Shown here in pieces: positions 10,787 to 23,200 of a stretch of DNA of 64,000 bases. The position numbers and the translations under genes are program-made. The first letter of the stretch is position 1. Each line of letters opens with the position of its first letter. The notes below the pieces were generated by a model. That model did no database searches and was not told the origin of the DNA. It saw only the letters and a program-made list of their open reading frames with translations. Origin of the DNA: Lojkania enalia (lineage: Eukaryota > Ascomycota > Dothideomycetes > Pleosporales); contig ML986624.1 in the NCBI GenBank assembly GCA_010094045.1, forward strand, positions 202,662 through 266,661, read 5' to 3'.

Positions 10787-11432
10787 TCAAAATACTCCGT
10801 GGCCGCCCTTCTTGGGGTACTTCTTCCATCCACGCCCATGGCCAAGCTATGGAATCGTTAGTTATGCACTTGAGTTTGAACATCTTAGGGAGACATACCC
10901 GTTTCCATTCCTGAATCATAGCTGGCATTTGCAACATGGCCTTCTTCCTTAACTCCAAACGTCCCTTCAGCGTCCTCTCCCACATCTTTCCCTTGACTTT
11001 CTCGTCAACGCCCGTGCCCTTCACCCTCAATCCACGCTCTATCCTTCTCTTTTCTTTCTCTCCCGGCTTCTTGATAGTATACGGCAGCAGATCTACTACT
11101 CCATGTTTTTCTGCGAGTTTGACGAGATCGGCCTGTTGACGCAGACCATAACGAGGTCCATACCACCTGCCTGTGACGAAGTTTTTCCGCGGCTGGAAGG
11201 GATTATGATAGGGAAGTTCTTCGACGACTAATGAGGGCATGTTCGTCTCTATGGCGGGCGCATTAAGGCCCGCAGAGGACGTTGTAGGGGCGACGCGGGC
11301 TTTTAAAGCAGCCACAGGCGCGCTGTAAGGGGAGGGGGGTGTATATGTGGAGGGTGGAGGGGGGTATTTGGCGAAGAAACGGAGTAATCGTGGAGGCAGA
11401 GATCTAGCCAAATCCATCTGTCGTGCGGCCAT
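10787..11432 (-). CDS. MRPL25: Mitochondrial large-ribosomal-subunit protein mL59 (MRPL25)
   Basis: Two exons, 10899-11432 and 10787-10846, with a 52-nt intron (donor GTATGT, branch CTAAC, acceptor TAG); the product is 197 residues. The N-terminus MAARQMDLARSLPPRLLRFF is basic and amphipathic. Typical mL59 text follows: LPYHNPFQPRKNFVTGRWYG, LRQQADLVKLAEKHGV and MLQMPAMIQEWKR. The tail after the splice, HGRGWKKYPKKG, is the usual end of the family, so the 20-codon second exon is well supported. It is a structural protein of the mitochondrial ribosome. It is divergent from PUP3, with a gap in the space between them. Confidence 0.92.
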
Positions 11433-11588
11433 GGCGGACTGACAATTGGGGCTGCAGAGATGGTATGAGAATTGAATGGTGGTGCATAGCTAGAAATTCG
11501 TGCCAAGCGTAGTGGCCTGTGCTGCTACTCCGCTGGGAGCTCCGCTGGACGCGAAGCAGCTTGCTACCTACGCCGACAACACCAACAG

Positions 11589-11663
11589 NNNNNNNNNNNN
11601 NNNNNNNNNNNNNNNNNNNNNNNNNNNNNNNNNNNNNNNNNNNNNNNNNNNNNNNNNNNNNNN
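11589..11663. other. Assembly gap of 75 N
   Basis: Run of N between the divergent mL59 and PUP3 genes. Its right edge is a run of 12 C followed by TTC repeats, the kind of low-complexity tract that stops short-read assembly. Confidence 0.99.
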
Positions 11664-11764
11664 CCCCCCCCCCCCTTCTTCTTCTTCTCTCTGATACTTT
11701 ACCTTCCGAACTACATGCGCACCTTCTGAGTGACCTGTAGCTTTTACTTCGTAAATCTACAATC

Positions 11765-12557
11765 ATGGTAAGTTCTCGTCCGGTCAATACCGGTCATCAC
11801 ATCGCTAACAGCTACAGTCGTCCCCGTTCTCAATAAGTACGGCATGCTCACATATCGAATATCTGTGAATTTTCTAACAATATCACAGACGGAGGCGCCT
11901 GCGTAGCCATGGTGGGCAAAGACTGTGTTGCCATCGCCTGCGACCTACGTCTCGGAATGCAAGCCCTCACCGTCTCGAACAATTTCCCTAAAATCTTCTC
12001 TTACGGAGATGTGTATCTCGGCCTCACGGGTCTTGCCACCGACGTATCCACCGTCTCCGACCTTTTCCGCTACAAAGTCAATATGTATCGGCTACGCGAA
12101 GAGCGCAACATCTCCCCACAGACTATGGCGAACCTCGTCAGCTCATCGCTGTACGAGCGGAGATTCGGACCCTACTTTGTGTCACCGGTGATTGCAGGAA
12201 TAAACCAGACAACAGGGAAGCCATTCATTTGCGGATTTGATAGCATTGGATGTATCGATTTCGCGAAGGATTTCATTGTTAGCGGGACAGCGAGCGATCA
12301 ACTGTTTGGAACATGTGAGGGCCTCTGGGAGCCAGATCTGGTGAGTCAGATATTACATTGATGGAATAGTAGGGTGTCAAGTAGAGTTTTAATGGCTGAT
12401 GGTTCATATATAGGGCCCAGAAGACCTCTTCGAGACCATTTCGCAAGCTCTCCTCAATGCCGTGGATCGAGATGCACTGTCTGGTTGGGGTGCGCATGTC
12501 TACATCATCGAAAAGGACAAGGTGACCAAGCGATTATTGAAGGGAAGGCAGGATTGA
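11765..12557 (+). CDS. PUP3: 20S proteasome subunit beta-3 (PUP3/PSMB3)
   Basis: Four exons: 11765-11767, 11818-11836, 11889-12340 and 12414-12557; the product is 205 residues, the usual length for beta-3. It reads [20 protein letters not shown], then [34 protein letters not shown] and [20 protein letters not shown]. The last exon supplies the beta-subunit end ([17 protein letters not shown]). Beta-3 is a non-catalytic member of the inner ring and lacks the processed N-terminal Thr, as here. The first coding exon is the ATG alone and the second is only 19 nt. All junctions keep the family sequence in frame, so the model is secure. Confidence 0.95.
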
Positions 12558-13109
12558 GGTGTTATGATGTATGTGGTAGTGCTGGACATAGAATTTGGCC
12601 GAGGCAGGCGGAGCATAATGCAACTGGTGGTGTTCCAGTAATGCCTGTCGCATGCGGCTGCCGGGCATATGTATTACTTAGACAAAGACATGCCATGAAC
12701 ATAGTATAAGCTGCGTATAAGCTTTGCTATTCACAAATGTTGAGGGCTTCGGGACCTGTCAACATACTACGAAGAAGCTGAATGGTGTCTAGCCCCTCCT
12801 AGGTTAAGGTACATCTTGTTTATTTAATATTTGCTAGGCGGGATAAAGCGGGCATTATAAAAGAAGCATATTACAGGACAGTATTTCGATTTGCGTGTCT
12901 TGGTATCCTCCTAGGTGCCGTGCCCATTCCCCCCGCTCGGTACTTACCTACCTAGATACCTGGAGGTAAGGTAAATGCGCTCACGTGACAAGGTGATTCT
13001 TAGTAAGTGGCCTTGGCGCGATACTTGCTTTACCTCCGCCAGTTTCTACCTTCACCTAAACACCAGGTATTGCAAACAACAGCCATTTAGCAGTGTGCTC
13101 TTAATCGCC
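12558..13109. other. Intergenic, promoter of PRP28
   Basis: No gene is seen. Several short cctaggt/acctaggt-like pieces recur near 12795-12965. Confidence 0.4.
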
Positions 13110-15587
13110 ATGGCGCATGACGTACTCCCTCCCCCCCCTCCGGAACCGTTTTCTAGGCCGCCATCACCCCCTCCCCCTCCAAGTACGGACCTAGTTCCAC
13201 CTCTACCTGTTAAGGTACCTCCGCCTCCGCCACCCACCAACGAGGAGGATGGTGTTGGCCCGCAGCTGGTTCAACCTAAGAAGAAAAAGGGCTGGGGCCC
13301 GTCCACTACAAGGAAGCAGCCTCCCAGTATTGAGGATATCCTTAAGGTGAAGCGCGAACAGGAAGAAGCAGCGTCTAAGGTATTTTAGGTCCCTTGTCAC
13401 AGCACAAGAACTAAAGTTCACATTGTTCTAACTATATTACATCTACTAACTCGGTAATTCAGCCTAAATATTTGAATAAAGCCCAGCGAGAGCGGATCGC
13501 GCTCGAGAGACGACAGCAAGAAGTAGAAGAAGCTAGGAGAAAGAAAATTCGCGAGGCAGCACAGAACAGGAGATTTTATGGCGAAACTGGATTTACGAAT
13601 GACGGCGCATCAGGCTTTGACTACGACAAACCTGTGATTCCCACTGGTCCGCGCGCTATGCGAGCTGCCGATATTCCTACTGGGCCTGCCTCGATGCGCC
13701 AGAAAGGGGACATGCCACCACCACAAGTACCAAAGCTAGGAGACAAGCGAACGGGCAAGCGACCGTCTCCAGAAGATGCGGAAGCTGTGGAAGCTGCGCT
13801 AATCCGACAGAGATACATGGGTGCAGAACAAAACCAGTCAACGTTCTCAGCTAAAAAGAAGAGGAGGCGGACTACGGAAAAGAAGTTCAACTTTGAGTGG
13901 AACGAGGAAGAAGACACAAGTCAGGACTTTAATCCCATTTATGCACAACGAGTGGAAGCAAACTTTTACGGACGTGGCAGGTTAGGCGGCTACACGGATG
14001 ATGTTACAGAGGCAGGTGCCCGGAAGTTCATCAAAGCGCTCGAGGAGAGAGATCCTGAAACCGGCAGACAGCGCGCTGAAGCGATACTAGAGATGGAACG
14101 GAGAAGGAAAGAAGAGGGAGGCCGTTCGCAGCTGGACAAGCATTGGAGCGAAAAGAAGCTGGAAAACATGCGAGAGCGTGATTGGCGTATTTTCAAGGAA
14201 GACTACAACATACAAACAAAGGGCGGTTCAATACCGAATCCGATGCGCAACTGGGAAGAATCTGGTCTTCCAGACAAGCTACTAAGGATCATTGATCAAG
14301 TTGGCTACGTAGAGCCGTCGCCTGTTCAACGCGCTGCCATCCCGATTGCGCTCCAACACCGCGATCTTATTGGGGTCGCTGTCACCGGTTCTGGTAAGAC
14401 TGCCTCCTTCCTCCTGCCGCTTTTAGTTTATATCTCTCGTCTGCCTCCACTCGACTCTCGAAATAGGAATGACGGTCCTTACGCGATCATTCTGGCACCC
14501 ACTCGTGAATTGGCACAGCAGATTGAGGTCGAAGCGAGGAAATTTGCTAGTCCCCTTGGTTTCAAGACAGCTGTCCTTGTTGGTGGTCACTCTATTGAGG
14601 AACAAGCGTTCAGTCTCCGTGACGGCGCTGAAATAATCATTGCCACGCCAGGCCGTCTACTCGATTGTATTGAGCGCCGCGTCGTTGTCCTTAGCCAATG
14701 CTGCTACGTGATCATGGACGAAGCAGATCGCATGATCGATTTCGGTTTCGAAGAGCCAGTCAACAAGATTCTAGATGCCCTTCCCGTTAGTAATGAAAAG
14801 CCTGATACTGATATTGCCGAGGATTCAACCGCCATGTCGAGGCAGTTGTACCGCCAGACGATGATGTATACGGCAACTATGCCAATAGCTGTGGAGCGAA
14901 TTGCGCGGAAATACCTCCGACGACCAGCTACCGTTATGATCGGAAACATTGGCGAAGCCGTAGAGACAGTTGAACAACGTGTCGAGTACATTCAAGGAGA
15001 AGAGAAGCGTAAGAAGCGCCTGCAGGAAATCCTCACCTCCGGAGAATTTGCTCCGCCGATCATTGTTTTCGTTAACATCAAGCGCAACTGCGATGCTGTA
15101 GCCCGCGATATCAAACACATGGGCTTCAATGCAGTTACTCTACACGGTTCGAAGACTCAAGACCAGCGTGAAGCCGCGCTTGATAGCTTACGCAAGGGTC
15201 ATTCGGACGTATTGGTTGCTACAGATCTCGCTGGTCGTGGTATTGATATCCAGGACGTCTCACTCGTAGTCAATTTCAACATGGCAACGAGCATTGAGTC
15301 GTACACACATCGTATTGGACGTACAGGCCGTGCTGGTAAAACGGGTGTCGCTATTACGTTCTGGGGTAATGAGGACTCGGATGTGCTGCAAGTGTTCCTA
15401 GATCTTCTAAAGCCTAGTGCGCGTGCTAACTTTTTGTGACAGTTACGACTTGAGACAAATGCTCCAGAAGAGCCAGATATCTAAGGTTCCGGAAGACCTC
15501 AGAAAACATGAGGCGGCGCAGCAGAAGGGCGGTAGGAAGAAAGCCCCAGACAGCGGCGGATTCGGTGGAAAGGGGGCGATCATGTAA
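13110..15587 (+). CDS. PRP28: DEAD-box pre-mRNA splicing helicase PRP28
   Basis: Three exons: 13110-13379, 13463-15387 and 15443-15587; the product is 779 residues. A Pro-rich start and a charged RS-like linker with coiled-coil character (about 90-260) precede the helicase core. Motifs in order are AVTGSGKTAS (I), APTRELAQQ (Ia), TPGRL (Ib), MDEADRM (II, DEAD), YTATMP (III, TAT instead of SAT), VFVNIKRNCD (IV), ATDLAGRGIDI (V) and HRIGRTGRAG (VI). PRP28 exchanges U1 for U6 at the 5' splice site. The C-terminal end (YDLRQMLQKSQISKVPEDLR) is reached only by removing a 55-nt intron with a GC donor (GCAAGT); read straight through, the frame ends early at 15437-15439. Confidence 0.94.
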
Positions 15588-16033
15588 AATGTAGAGCTGT
15601 ATATTAGGAACTGGGAGAGTGGCTTGTGTGAAGCCGGACGTAGATTCTGAAAACGGCATAACAAGCTAGGACAAAATCAAAATATGCCGCAAATCTGTGC
15701 ACAAGACAGCAATATGAGGTGACAAGGCGACGAGATTATCCAAAGTTACAGTACATAGAAATTGGATTAATAGGAGCAGGACGCTGGGACTAGTGCGTTC
15801 AGGGACTAGCCTACGCCTCATAAAGTTAAGCTTATCCAGCAGCAGTGTGAGATCTCAAACCTCCGAAATCCTTCGAAGGCAACCTCGCCTCGCTGTTGTG
15901 CGTCCTGTTCTTCTCTTCGTTTTTCGCTCCTTCTTTTCCGATTTGCCCTCTGTTAGTATAATATCTATCGCTCGCTCATTGCGCACAGTTTGTGCATCCA
16001 CTCGCTTTAGAATCTTTAGTTTTCTTAATCGGG
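15588..16033. other. Intergenic, no gene seen
   Basis: 3' flank of PRP28 and probable promoter and leader of the next gene. Nothing specific is recognised. Confidence 0.45.
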
Positions 16034-17227
16034 ATGGCTTCTTCTCAGCCGTCAGCAGCCACTGACGCCTCTACGAGGCCGCCAACAGCCCCACAGACTC
16101 CAGCAGAAAGCCAACCGCGACAACATCCACCCCCAGCGCAACCACAAGACGAAATCCAGAATGCCAGCCAACCGTCTACTCAGCTACAGAGCCCAGAGAC
16201 GATTCAACCTCAACCCCAAACCCAGACTCAATCCCAACTCCTACGGGGCGATAGTTCAACCCTCCGCCAGCGGCTAACGGCCGCCGAGAGCCATTGGCAG
16301 TGGAAATTCGGTCTCCGCACAACTGTGATCATAGCAGGCATCATCGGCCTCGGCTGCGCGGCCTGGATCTTCGCGTCCTCGCCCACAGGCCCATACACCT
16401 CATACATTGACTCCCGCGACACTGTCTTCAGCTCCCTCATCACCTTCAGCATCTCGATAGTATGGTGCACCGTCTGCATTCTCGTACTACTCCTCCGCAA
16501 GCCTAATGCGCCCGTTCACCCTGGCGTCGCCGTCGGCCTCGATCTTCTGCTCTGGCTAGCCTTCATCCCGTCATGCATGTTCATTCTCCTCGGTCTCAAC
16601 GACACCATGAGGTTTGGCAATGGTGGTATAATCGGCAAGTATAGTAGCTATGGGTATTACCGGCAAGCGGATAACGGGACGTGGGTGTGGAATGCGACCG
16701 AGTATGACTCCTATTACGGGCGTTCGCGCGATTGCTCATACAGTGGGGATTATCGCGGATACACTTATGGATTCGCCAATTGTGCGGAGGAAGACGCGTA
16801 TGTCAATGCACTGTGGAAGGATAAGAGGCATAGAGTCGGCGTCGAGATGACCGCCACGGTGTGCCAGTTTCTAGGCTTGGTGCTGCATCTTGCGCTGTTT
16901 GCGTGGGCGTGTGTGGATACGAATATCAGGAACAGGAGAAAGGTTACCAAGGATGCGGAGAAGCTTGCGGGCGAGATTGTTATGAATATGGTGAGGAGTG
17001 GCGCCATCGTGCAGGCGCCAGGACCCGTGGTGAGAGGGTATAGTGTGCTGCTTGATAAGGGGTATGTGCAGCCGTGGCCACAGCAGCCGCAGCAGGGCCA
17101 ATGGGTTCAACAGGCACAGTGGGGAAAGCAGCCCATGCCCTCGATGCCTGGTCCAGCATATCAGATGCAGCCGATGAGGAGCCTAGGACCTTTACCGCAG
17201 AAGGGGGAGTCAGCGAGGTTTGCGTAG
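16034..17227 (+). CDS. Four-transmembrane protein of unknown function
   Basis: Single exon, 397 residues from the ATG at 16034 (MASSQPSAATDAST). The first 75 residues are a Gln/Pro/Ser-rich disordered tail. Four hydrophobic segments follow: VIIAGIIGLGCAAWIFA, LITFSISIVWCTVCILVLLL, LDLLLWLAFIPSCMFILLGL and CQFLGLVLHLALFAWACV. Between the third and fourth is a Tyr- and Gly-rich extracellular loop (SSYGYYRQADNGTWVWNATE) with likely N-glycosylation sites and several Cys. The tail is again Gln/Pro-rich. The layout resembles MARVEL-like fungal membrane proteins, but I see no diagnostic motif. Confidence 0.75.
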   Translation: MASSQPSAATDASTRPPTAPQTPAESQPRQHPPPAQPQDEIQNASQPSTQLQSPETIQPQPQTQTQSQLLRGDSSTLRQRLTAAESHWQWKFGLRTTVIIAGIIGLGCAAWIFASSPTGPYTSYIDSRDTVFSSLITFSISIVWCTVCILVLLLRKPNAPVHPGVAVGLDLLLWLAFIPSCMFILLGLNDTMRFGNGGIIGKYSSYGYYRQADNGTWVWNATEYDSYYGRSRDCSYSGDYRGYTYGFANCAEEDAYVNALWKDKRHRVGVEMTATVCQFLGLVLHLALFAWACVDTNIRNRRKVTKDAEKLAGEIVMNMVRSGAIVQAPGPVVRGYSVLLDKGYVQPWPQQPQQGQWVQQAQWGKQPMPSMPGPAYQMQPMRSLGPLPQKGESARFA

Positions 17228-18234
17228 GGTTTGGTAAATGGTCATGGAGCGATGTGTTTGATACCAAGTTAAAGATTATGTAGTCTTTAATGCTTAATTA
17301 TAATGAGCGTCAATAACCACCTACCACGTCTTTACCGGCTTCAAGATAAAAAGCTAACGCCGTATTCCCATAGGAATCGATTGTTGATTACAATCACATG
17401 AAATTGGAAGATTGTCAGCTAAGGCCTGAGCAGGTACTAGGGATGGCCAAGAAGGAAAGATATGTGATGAGGTATCTTAACTACCGCCAAACGCCACAAG
17501 GCTGTCTCAGTCGGAGCCGCGTCTAGGTAGTGATACTCCTCACAAGAAGTAGAGAACGACCAATTAATGGAAACAAGCATCTCATCAATCAAATCGGACT
17601 CTAAAACTCAAAAGCGCCATCAATTCAAACATTAAAATCTCACAATCCTGCCAGTATCAGTAAGCAATGCCTAAACCCCTTGAGACGCAGAAAATGTTCC
17701 ATTCCTCCTTACACAAACCTCTTCGCAATACGCCGCATCACCACACATACCCGATTCGAGATGCATCACACCTCTTACCACAATACGCTGGCCGCACCAT
17801 GCTGCAACCCACTATTGATTGCTAGCTTGTGCCAAGATATGGAGCAGCCTCAAGTATCAACGTCGGCCTAAGGAGATATCGATGGAATTTCGCATCTCTG
17901 GGCATGGAATTTTTCGTATCTGACTCTTTCTGGGAAGTCTGTTTCGGGTTTGGGATAGGAGTGGACGAGGAGTGGCCCTTGCACAAGACATCTAGCAAGT
18001 GGGAGGGGCTCGGCGCTTGAATAGCCAGCGCCTAGCAGATGAACAGCCTGAGGATGGGAGGCCTTTATGTTTGGATGACGGCCTGGAAGGAGCTGGAGGA
18101 GGCAAGCGACGAAGATGCTGGTGTTGGAACGGGCTAGATAGACGGTTTTGGGCACCCATTAGCTGGCATCTAAGGTAACCACATCGTTGAGGAATATTGG
18201 GGGCACAGCCGTAGGAATGCTTTTTCGAGTTCTG
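17228..18234. other. Intergenic, no firm gene
   Basis: Short frames on both strands only. The minus-strand frame downstream of 18234 might be a longer alternative 3' end of the next gene (see that entry). Confidence 0.4.
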
Positions 18235-18875
18235 CTTAGCAGTCTTTGGTGTTGGGGGATCTGTGTCTGTGGGAGTAGGGAGACTTTTTGTTGCTGTTGC
18301 TGTTGCGGTGTGGGTTGTTGTCATTGTTACCGTGGGGTGGATCTTGCGCCTGTCAGTCCCTAGGTAGAATGACAAGAACAGAGCGAAGTGCTTACTACTA
18401 TATTCGTCGTGGTAACCAACTGAGTATAAACTGTCTCCCACTTAGTTGTAGTGACAGTCGACAATGCTGGAGTGGCCTTTGTCTGGCTTCCAATATCATA
18501 AGGGGGAGTTTTAAGTGCAAAATAGAGGGATCGCAGGTCTGAAAAGACGAGAGATTTCATGAGACAGATGAGAGTGGCTCCGAATATTACTTTCTCCACG
18601 AAGGATAGTGGCTTGCTCAGTGGCTCTAGTTCTTCGGGGATCGAGTCTTTGGGAGTACTCGGAGTGGTCTTGAAGTCATCCTTGGTTTCGTCTCGTTCTT
18701 CCAAAACCTCTAGATTTTCGTTTTCCGCGCTTATTTCTAGAGCGTCGGGCTCAAAATAGGGAGAGAGCAGATCAACGGGGAAAGAAGGGTGGGAAGAGGA
18801 AGGCATTGATAAAAAGGAGCAAGATGGGGACTGAATATGCTCCCATCCTTCATCTATAGAAGGCATCTCTACCAT
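18235..18875 (-). CDS. Unknown protein with one hydrophobic segment
   Basis: The minus-strand frame from the ATG at 18875 (MVEMPSIDEGWEHIQSP) gives an acidic, Ser/Pro-rich region, then one hydrophobic stretch (VEKVIFGATLICLMKSLVF) and a Thr-rich part ending TTKWETVYTQLVTTTNIV. A donor (GTAAGC) follows directly. An acceptor (GACAG) about 54 bases on leads to a short Asn-rich end that stops at 18235; this is the 3' end given here. Without splicing the frame stops at 18360, and another frame beyond the acceptor stays open to 17992, so the C-terminus is unsettled. An in-frame ATG at 18971 is a possible earlier start. I do not recognise the family. Confidence 0.55.
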
Positions 18876-19642
18876 AGTGAAGTGGAACGCAGAGTGATTT
18901 CGTACTGCTTGGGAACAGGGCGTTGATATAAATATGTGAAGAAAAAACTCTCGGTGAGCGGCAGCCAACATTATATCTCAGCCTTCAATATTCGGTATGG
19001 TTGCGGAACTCCTTGAACCGTGGTAAGATTCTGTCACCTGAAAAATGAAGTCTTACCTAGGGTTTGTATCATTAGGGAATATTCTTGTTCCAAGTGCCCA
19101 ACAAAAAATCGTTTCGTAAACGAATCATCTATGCTATCAAACCCTAGTGAATACGGAGAAAAGAAATACTTAAAAAGAGTGAAATTAATATAATTGCAGT
19201 ATTGTTAGTCAAGTCGCATTAACTATCGAAGTACTACGGATAGTGTTGGGAACCACATCCAAACTTCAACAACTAAAAGTGGCTGCAATGCAGCACGCTT
19301 CACAAAAAACCATGGAACTATATATCATTAGCGCATCGCTTGGAATCCGCATTTCTGGGGAACTTTGTACTGTTAGAATGCGTGATCAAGTCACAACAAT
19401 ACTCTATATCGTGCTTTGGAGATGTTAAGCTAGAAAGGATTTTTTAAATTGTGGTATTAATTACCTTACGCAGTACCTTAGGAAAAGATTTCTACGGCTA
19501 CTCAATATTATACCAATATTCAACTATATCTTCAAAATATTTGGTTTTGACCGAGTCCCTACTCAGATAAATCTTCAAGGACATGGCAGATCTTCAGTAG
19601 ATGCTCCCTCCCTAATATTCTTCCATTCATACTTGTTGACGC
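18876..19642. other. AT-rich intergenic, no gene seen
   Basis: Nothing coding is supported. Confidence 0.5.
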
Positions 19643-20256
19643 CTATCTCAATTTATTCCATTCTCGGTCTAGAATATTTCGATATATGTCAGGATCTAAT
19701 GCCTTGACCACTACCTCTTCAAAACATTCCATAATATGATGAATGAGTTTGGAGTTCTTTGTAACGAAGTTCAACACATCAACTTCATTTAAGGACCTCC
19801 CTGGTCTCTTTCCGCAACAGCGTTCGTGAAAATATAATAATGATTCAGTCCACACTTTCTCTCCATGTCCTTGCGTGATTGAGCTTCGGTAGGATGAGAG
19901 TGGAGGTCCGAATTACTCTGCTCAAGAATGTGGTCAAACATAGTGGCAAGAATATTTCCATCATGCGGTGAGAGTGGGATTGTAGGGTGCGATGGTTTAG
20001 CTGTGTGGGTGGTTCGCGTTGACGATGAACGTGCTTGAGACAACGACGTTTTAGCGGACGATTAGATTAGCTTTGTGCGCCTATTGCCGATATTAGCTGG
20101 TGATGAGATTTCTAGAATGTTGGGAGGAATCCTTACAGTCCACATCGTCCCTTTCATGCTGATTTTAGTCAATGGGTAACTGGTAAATGCCGTCTTACCC
20201 TCGTTTTCATTCTTGTATATGTAGATGAGTAATAGGAACAGATTAACGATGAACAA
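19643..20256 (-). other. Coding-like remnants, no closed gene model
   Basis: On the minus strand three protein-like pieces follow one another: a hydrophobic start (FIVNLFLLLIYIYKNENEG), then a hydrophilic piece (TMFDHILEQSNSDLHSHP), then a third (LNFVTKNSKLIHHIMECFEE) ending at a stop at 19643. Donor-like GTAAGA and GTAAGG and acceptor-like CAG and TAG signals occur between the first two pieces. I could not join all three without meeting a stop. It may be a small multi-exon gene or a decayed one; the family is not recognised. Confidence 0.25.
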
Positions 20257-23200
20257 AAAAGCAAATATTTCTTCTCTGCCTTCTCTGTAGCGGTTTTCTG
20301 CAATGCGTTTACTGAATGGTCGGGTTCCAATTGTGGCGAACTCGGTAAGACTCGAGATCCTTTGAGCGAGTGCCCGTATTGATTATCGTGAAGAAGGCAA
20401 TATTCCGGATCGCGGATAAGTAGAGAGATTGACAGTAATATGAGTCACTTTGTTTTTACCTGTGAACATTGTGCATCTAGATAGGATGAGATCTGGGAGA
20501 AGATGGATCGAGAATTTTGTGGAACCGTGCAAATGACGAAGAGCATTATATAAATCGAAAAGAGATATTTGATCGACTGAACGTTAACTCAACGATAACT
20601 TTAGGTACCCTTGGGAAAGGGCTCTATAAGTAAAATGGCTTAGTCTTCTTGGTACTAATGGACTATTATTATCCAGGAAGTCAAGGTACTGGTTGAAGAT
20701 AAGAACCATGAATGGCTCTAATTTCCGCAGAGTCCTGGATTATACGCTGCGATTTCATTATTATCACTTATGTCCGAATGAGCGCCTCATTTGAAAACCA
20801 ATACATCCATATTTCCAGAGAATGGAAAATGCAAATTCAAACGAGTTTCCTGACAGCCCCCGAAGGCTCTTCACCTTGTGAGCTTCGTTGGATTCCATCA
20901 TTTTCCGCTACACGTGTTTCACGAGGATTTCAATACGCAATCCCCTGTTGCTCATCTAATGCCACGGAGATTTCACAACATTAAAAGCTGGTATATGGTA
21001 TAGCGCCTAACAAGAGCAACATGAGTATGGGAGCTATGACTACCATTAGGTACCTTTATTTCATAATACGCAGGAATCCAGGGCTTGCACTGAAAAATCA
21101 TGGGTTGTCCTTGAACTAGTGTCATTGGGTGGTTGGGGCAAGCTAGTTACACGACACCGAACCTATTGAGGTGACTACGTCGACTCTCATATCCTTTTCT
21201 CCTATGGGAGTATCTTCTCAGAGAATTAGATATTGGCCTATCCCCCAAAAACCAGTCCTTCCAAAGGAACCGTGATAGTCCAGTCATATGACACCGAGGC
21301 ATTCTTGTCTTCAATCCATTTCTCAACAGCCGCATATATCACAATTCCCGCGTCTCCATTATCCTATTCTCAGTTTTCGCGACCTTGTCAGGCTTTCATC
21401 TGAGAGGCACCGTTTCCTATCTTCCCATATTTTTCATGTGGGATAACGCCGTCACATTGACGATTCTCTGTAGAGAATATGTTTCCTTGTCTTGCTGTTT
21501 CCAATCCCGAACCAAGACCCTGACACCAAATTACTAATATCGACTATTTTCCGATGTTCAAGATGATGCTAGGGACGGTGAGTCGAACCCTAAAACGAGG
21601 ACTCGATTCCTAGTGCTCATTAAGCACATCGGACCGATATGAAGTTCCGTTAAGTTCTTCTATATGATATATAGCATACAAGTGACCGTTGAATTTAGTG
21701 GCGTACTTCTATTCTTGCAATTATAGCTACTAAAGTGAGGAGCATGGCGTGTCAATACGAAATTCTAATCGCTACTGAGCTCATAACTTGTCCTTCGAGA
21801 TAATTCTATAATTGAATATGCAATAACGACTAAATGTTTTACGCTGCTGCATCTGTACAAACACATAAAGGTATTGACGCGTTCAAAACCAAGTGATGAT
21901 TCTGTTCGGTATGCCCGGCCTGTGTGCATCAAAATATGAGTTTAATCATCAGCCGCATAGTCTTAAAAAAGGTTAAACTGGGGAAGATTGCAAGGAACAA
22001 TGACCCGATTTTCTGCAAGAAGGATCCACGAGCCTATAGGAGGAAATTTCGAAACACGGTATTTCCTGTGCGAGGACTCGGCGTGAACTTAATGAGGTAA
22101 TTGGATGGGTGAGGTCTTGCATAGTAATAACAAGATATACTGTGTTTGATATCTTCCTAGTCGCTTTGAAATAGGCTATTAGTCGAATGAACGAGCTTCA
22201 GTAGATGATGCATTAGCAGAACTGAACTACCACCATTGCACGCACAGAAATAATCATTGGCTGCCACTATGTAGATTATTAGTCTCGCAGTTCATTCTTC
22301 GCTTGTATCCTACGTATTTCATTTCCATCCTCACCGAGTCCCATATTTATAGACTACGGATCTAATGTATGCTATGGCAGCTTTTAACTAGAACCCCGAG
22401 AAGACGAATTTTCGGTTATAGCTGAGAGAGTAAATGAAGACTTATCAAGGCTTATGAATGACCAAACGAGAACAAACCTACGAAAAGTTAGCTGGGTAAC
22501 GAGGTAACGCTTTCAATTTCTCACAGGAACAATTCGTGCGCATGACTTTGTAAATTCAAACCAAAACGCTATTCCTATTCGCATATCGGCATCGCCATAA
22601 ATTATTATAATTTGATGATTCAGTTACTTTGAAGTCTAGATTGATGTTCGATAGGATTGATTAAGCTTCTTGTCCCGGTTCTTATCACTCTCTTGTATTA
22701 CGTTTCTCCCCACAACCAAGCCCTTGGCACCTATGGAACAACAGCGAAAATCTCGTCATTTACTTCGATGTCAACGGCAATTATGTGTATGTAGTGGGGC
22801 TCCGTGAGAGTTATATTGTACTGTACCTTGCATACTACACTCTTCGAGAACATTCAAGTTCTGGAGGATAACCGGGACCAACTTCATAGCTCATCTCACT
22901 CACCATTCTCATCAAAAATCAGAATGAATATTCCAACCCTTTTTGATGGATCAGCGTTGCGGAACCCGGACTGATGCCACTGAATCGCCTGGTCCCGGTG
23001 TTGCGGGGTAACCCGGGGCCTGCATATTACAGCCGTCCGGCTCCTTACAGCGCCTTCGGTAAAGTGAGGCTCATTTCGCACCAGTCTATCCATCATCAAA
23101 ACGCTTGGCCAATCTGCTATTCTCCCTACGAAATCCTAGTAAATCAGTGGGGATGGTCCGACGGGCCGCGCAGTGCCACAGCAATGCCAATTATATAATA

